Source: an uncultured Dyadobacter sp. (lineage in GTDB: Bacteria > Bacteroidota > Bacteroidia > Cytophagales > Spirosomataceae). Taken from it: a DNA stretch of 64,000 nt. The stretch lies in contig NZ_CAMLSE010000013.1 in NCBI RefSeq assembly GCF_946482605.1, positions 124,001 to 188,000 of the forward strand. Reading direction: 5' to 3'. The notes under the pieces are model-generated. The model did no database searches. It was not told the origin of the DNA and saw only the letters and a list, made by a program, of their open reading frames with translations. The stretch's first letter is position 1; each line of letters starts with the position of its first letter. Position numbers and translations under genes: made by a program. Below, one piece after another: positions 61,674-64,000 of this stretch.

Positions 61674-63818
61674 ATGAGAATTATTTTCTTACTTTTAGTT
61701 GTTGTCAATTTTTCTTGTAATCAAAATAAACCCGTGAAAGAAGCATATCAATGGCCGGGAGCCACGCCTCCCGTAGCAATAAAGAAAGACCATGAAACCG
61801 GAATGCATGGCGACAAAAGAAATGATGAATATTATTGGATGGGGGATTTTTTCCGCGAAGGACCCGATAGCGACAAGGTGGTCGACTATCTGAATGCGGA
61901 GAACGCCTACACCGATACGATGATGGCGGGTACGAAGGCATTTCAGGAAGTGCTGTTCAAAGAAATGAAAGGTCGGATCAAGGAAAAGGACGAATCGGTT
62001 CCGGTGTTCAGTAACGGCTATTGGTACTACACCCGGAGTGAGGAGGGCGAGCAGTACTTCAAATATTGCCGCAAAAAGGGAACGCTGGCGGCACCTGAGG
62101 AGATACTGCTGGATGTGGACCAGATGGCCGAAGGTCACTCGTATTATTCAGCGGCCGGTTTCAATGTGAGCCCCGACAACAAACTGCTCGCTTACGGCGT
62201 GGATACCGTATCCAGACGGCAGTATACGCTCTACATCAAAAACCTCGAAACAGGGGAACACTTTCCGGACAAAATCTACCCGGCTAGCGGCGGATCGGAA
62301 TGGGGAAATGATAACAGAACGCTTTTTTACACCGCTACCAATCCGAAAACACTCCTGAGCGAGAAGATCAAACGGCATACCTTGGGAACGGACGCCAAAA
62401 AGGACGTGGTGGTATATACGGAAAAGGATAAGAGCAACTATATCGGGGTCGGTAAGACCAAGTCTGACAAATACATCGTGATCGCTTCTTCCGCCACCAT
62501 GTCATCGGAATACCTGATCCTGGACGCGGACGAGCCGACAGGCAAATTTGAGGTGTTTCAGCCGCGTATGAAGGACGTGCTCTACGATGTGGACCACCAG
62601 GGTGATAAGTTTTTGATCGTGACCAATAAAGATGCATTGAATTTCAGGTTGATGGAAACGCCGCTTGACCAAACGGGCGTGGAGCACTGGAAGGAAGTGA
62701 TTTCCAACCGCACCGATGTCCTGCTGGAAGGCATCGATGTTTTCAGGGACTATCTGGTGATCACAGAGCGTAAAAACGGCCTTTTGCAGCTTCGGATCAG
62801 GAATATAGTCTCCGGCGGGGAGCACTATGTGGATTTCGGGGAGCCCGCCTACACCGCTTACGCCGGATCGAACCCAGAGTATAATACCGCGACATTGCGT
62901 TATGTATACACTTCGCTCACGACGCCGAGTTCTGTGTATGATTATGGCATGGAAACGAGAGAGAAGGAGTTGAAGAAGCGCCAGGAGGTGGTTGGAGGCT
63001 ATGACCCGGAGGAATATGTGACGGAACGTTTGTACGCGACCGTGCGCGATGGTGTGAAAGTGCCCATTTCGGTGGTTTACAAAAAAGATACACCTAAAAG
63101 TGCCGACACGCCGCTGTTGCTGTATGCCTACGGTTCTTATGGTAACAGCATGGATGCGGCATTCAGCAGCACGCGCCTGAGCCTGCTCAATCGCGGGTTC
63201 ATCTACGCGCTCGCACACATACGCGGCGGGCAGGAAATGGGCAGGCAGTGGTATGAGGATGGAAAAATGTTCAAGAAGAAGAACACCTTCAACGATTTCA
63301 TCGATTGCGCGGAATTTCTGATTAAAAAACAGTATACCTCACCGGCACATCTGTTTGCTGAGGGCGGCAGCGCGGGTGGTTTGCTCATGGGTGCGGTCGC
63401 CAACCTGCGGCCGGATCTGTGGCGGGGCATTATCGCCGACGTGCCTTTTGTAGATGTAGTGACAACTATGCTCGATGAAAGCATTCCGTTGACTACCAAC
63501 GAGTTCGACGAATGGGGCAACCCAAAGAACAAGGACTCATACGATTACATGAAATCCTATTCGCCTTATGACAACGTAGAGAAAAAAGCATATCCGAATA
63601 TGCTCATTACCACCGGCTTACACGACAGTCAGGTCCAGTATTTCGAACCCGCCAAGTGGATAGCCCGCCTCAGAACGCATAAAACCGACCAGAATGTCCT
63701 GTTACTTAAAACAAATATGGAAGCCGGGCACGGCGGAGCTTCGGGACGGTTTGACTATTTAAAGGAAATCGCGTTGCAGTTCGCATTCATGTTCGCCTTG
63801 GAGGGCGTTGGGGAATGA
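61674..63818 (+). CDS. S9A prolyl oligopeptidase/oligopeptidase B-like lipoprotein
   Basis: The 714-residue protein has a short lipoprotein-like leader (MRIIFLLLVVVNFSC, Cys about 15). Residues about 80-430 are a seven-bladed propeller, and the C-terminal third is an alpha/beta hydrolase with the S9A signature: LYAYGSYGNSMD, FIYALAHIRGGQEMGRQWYEDG, nucleophile motif EGGSAGGLLMG, Asp in TTGLHDSQVQYFEP, and His in MEAGHGGASGRF. All catalytic residues are present. The family cleaves short peptides after proline or basic residues. Its last codons and TGA stop (GG GAA TGA) lie inside an interspersed repeat. Confidence 0.92.
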   Translation: MRIIFLLLVVVNFSCNQNKPVKEAYQWPGATPPVAIKKDHETGMHGDKRNDEYYWMGDFFREGPDSDKVVDYLNAENAYTDTMMAGTKAFQEVLFKEMKGRIKEKDESVPVFSNGYWYYTRSEEGEQYFKYCRKKGTLAAPEEILLDVDQMAEGHSYYSAAGFNVSPDNKLLAYGVDTVSRRQYTLYIKNLETGEHFPDKIYPASGGSEWGNDNRTLFYTATNPKTLLSEKIKRHTLGTDAKKDVVVYTEKDKSNYIGVGKTKSDKYIVIASSATMSSEYLILDADEPTGKFEVFQPRMKDVLYDVDHQGDKFLIVTNKDALNFRLMETPLDQTGVEHWKEVISNRTDVLLEGIDVFRDYLVITERKNGLLQLRIRNIVSGGEHYVDFGEPAYTAYAGSNPEYNTATLRYVYTSLTTPSSVYDYGMETREKELKKRQEVVGGYDPEEYVTERLYATVRDGVKVPISVVYKKDTPKSADTPLLLYAYGSYGNSMDAAFSSTRLSLLNRGFIYALAHIRGGQEMGRQWYEDGKMFKKKNTFNDFIDCAEFLIKKQYTSPAHLFAEGGSAGGLLMGAVANLRPDLWRGIIADVPFVDVVTTMLDESIPLTTNEFDEWGNPKNKDSYDYMKSYSPYDNVEKKAYPNMLITTGLHDSQVQYFEPAKWIARLRTHKTDQNVLLLKTNMEAGHGGASGRFDYLKEIALQFAFMFALEGVGE

Positions 63819-63906
63819 GTGAATTTTGAATGAGTGAATGAGCCGCCGTGGAACGGGGAATGAGTGGATGAGTGGATGAGTGGATGAGTGAATGAGTGAA
63901 TTTTGA
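63814..63906. repeat. Interspersed repeat, copy C (at the S9 peptidase stop)
   Basis: GAATGAGTGAATTTT at 63814-63828 is followed by a second GAATGAGTGAAT, the core GAGCCGCCGTGGAACGGGG (63841-63859), several GGATGAGT units, and a last GAATGAGTGATTTTG-like unit. The core and 15-mer match copy A at 42021-42118. The repeat overlaps the end of the S9 gene. Confidence 0.8.
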
Positions 63907-63938
63907 TCGAGTGAATGAATCTGAATGACGGAATGGAC

Positions 63939-64000
63939 CGTAGAAAACGGATATCTCTGGTTGGAGTAATCGCGTAGCGATGTAATGTTGGTAGAAAACC
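63939..64000. repeat. Partial repeat element at the window edge
   Basis: GTAGAAAAC occurs twice, near 63940 and 63991, about 51 bases apart. Between them lies the small palindrome ATCGC-GTA-GCGAT (63969-63981). The unit may continue beyond the window. Confidence 0.4.

Overview
The window looks like chromosomal DNA of a Bacteroidota bacterium, most likely of the Cytophagales (Spirosomaceae; Dyadobacter-like). This rests on two SusC/SusD pairs, an ECF sigma/FecR pair, GIN/DUF4097-type secreted proteins, DUF5618 proteins, MacB/FtsX-type permeases, gene starts without clear Shine-Dalgarno sequences, and several exact matches to the Bacteroidetes -7 element TAnnTTTG. The genus is an inference from protein style, not from a search. 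No tRNA, rRNA, CRISPR array, transposase, integrase or phage gene was seen.

Layout. 1-5310 (minus) is a tightly packed lipid-modification operon: DUF1295 membrane reductase-like protein, cyclopropane-fatty-acid-synthase-like methyltransferase, membrane alpha/beta hydrolase, FAD oxidoreductase, DUF1365 protein, and the start of a further gene cut by the window edge. 5445-7969 (plus) holds a ClC chloride channel with CBS domains and a MarR regulator preceded by direct repeats. 8011-11159 (minus) is one operon: ECF sigma factor, zinc-finger anti-sigma with HEAT-like repeats, and two secreted GIN proteins. 11385-22699 is a mixed housekeeping/accessory stretch: DUF2383 protein, an unknown protein, an ABC permease, a Crp/Fnr regulator followed by an FNR-like box and a DUF457-like membrane protein, a methyltransferase, an AraC regulator, two SDR-fold proteins, a secreted unknown, a DUF5618 protein and a frameshifted DUF5618 paralogue.

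22749-28478 (minus) is a heavy-metal RND efflux operon (TolC, adaptor, DUF190, CusA/CzcA pump). Divergent from it, 28698-32082 (plus) is a signalling operon: histidine kinase, receiver-only response regulator, receiver-class III cyclase fusion, HD-domain protein. It runs tail to tail into a large minus-strand protein (32077-35349) that joins a nucleotide-transporter-like membrane domain, HEAT-like repeats and a C-terminal cyclic-nucleotide-binding domain, followed by a CPA2 cation/proton antiporter. The juxtaposition of a predicted cAMP source and a predicted cAMP-binding membrane protein is the best candidate for an undescribed system here.

37866-47915 (minus) is a SusCD-type uptake locus: ECF sigma (TTG start), FecR anti-sigma, SusC with an STN domain, SusD, an exported RraA-family protein and a Tat-exported enolase-superfamily protein. 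Its intergenic gaps carry interspersed repeats. 48076-51832 (minus) encodes two secreted proteins, one a beta-propeller-like protein fused to a blue-copper domain. 53244-58106 (plus) is a second SusCD pair. The window ends with DNA polymerase I, an AT-rich gene-free stretch, and an S9 prolyl-oligopeptidase-like lipoprotein whose stop codon lies inside a copy of the window's main interspersed repeat.
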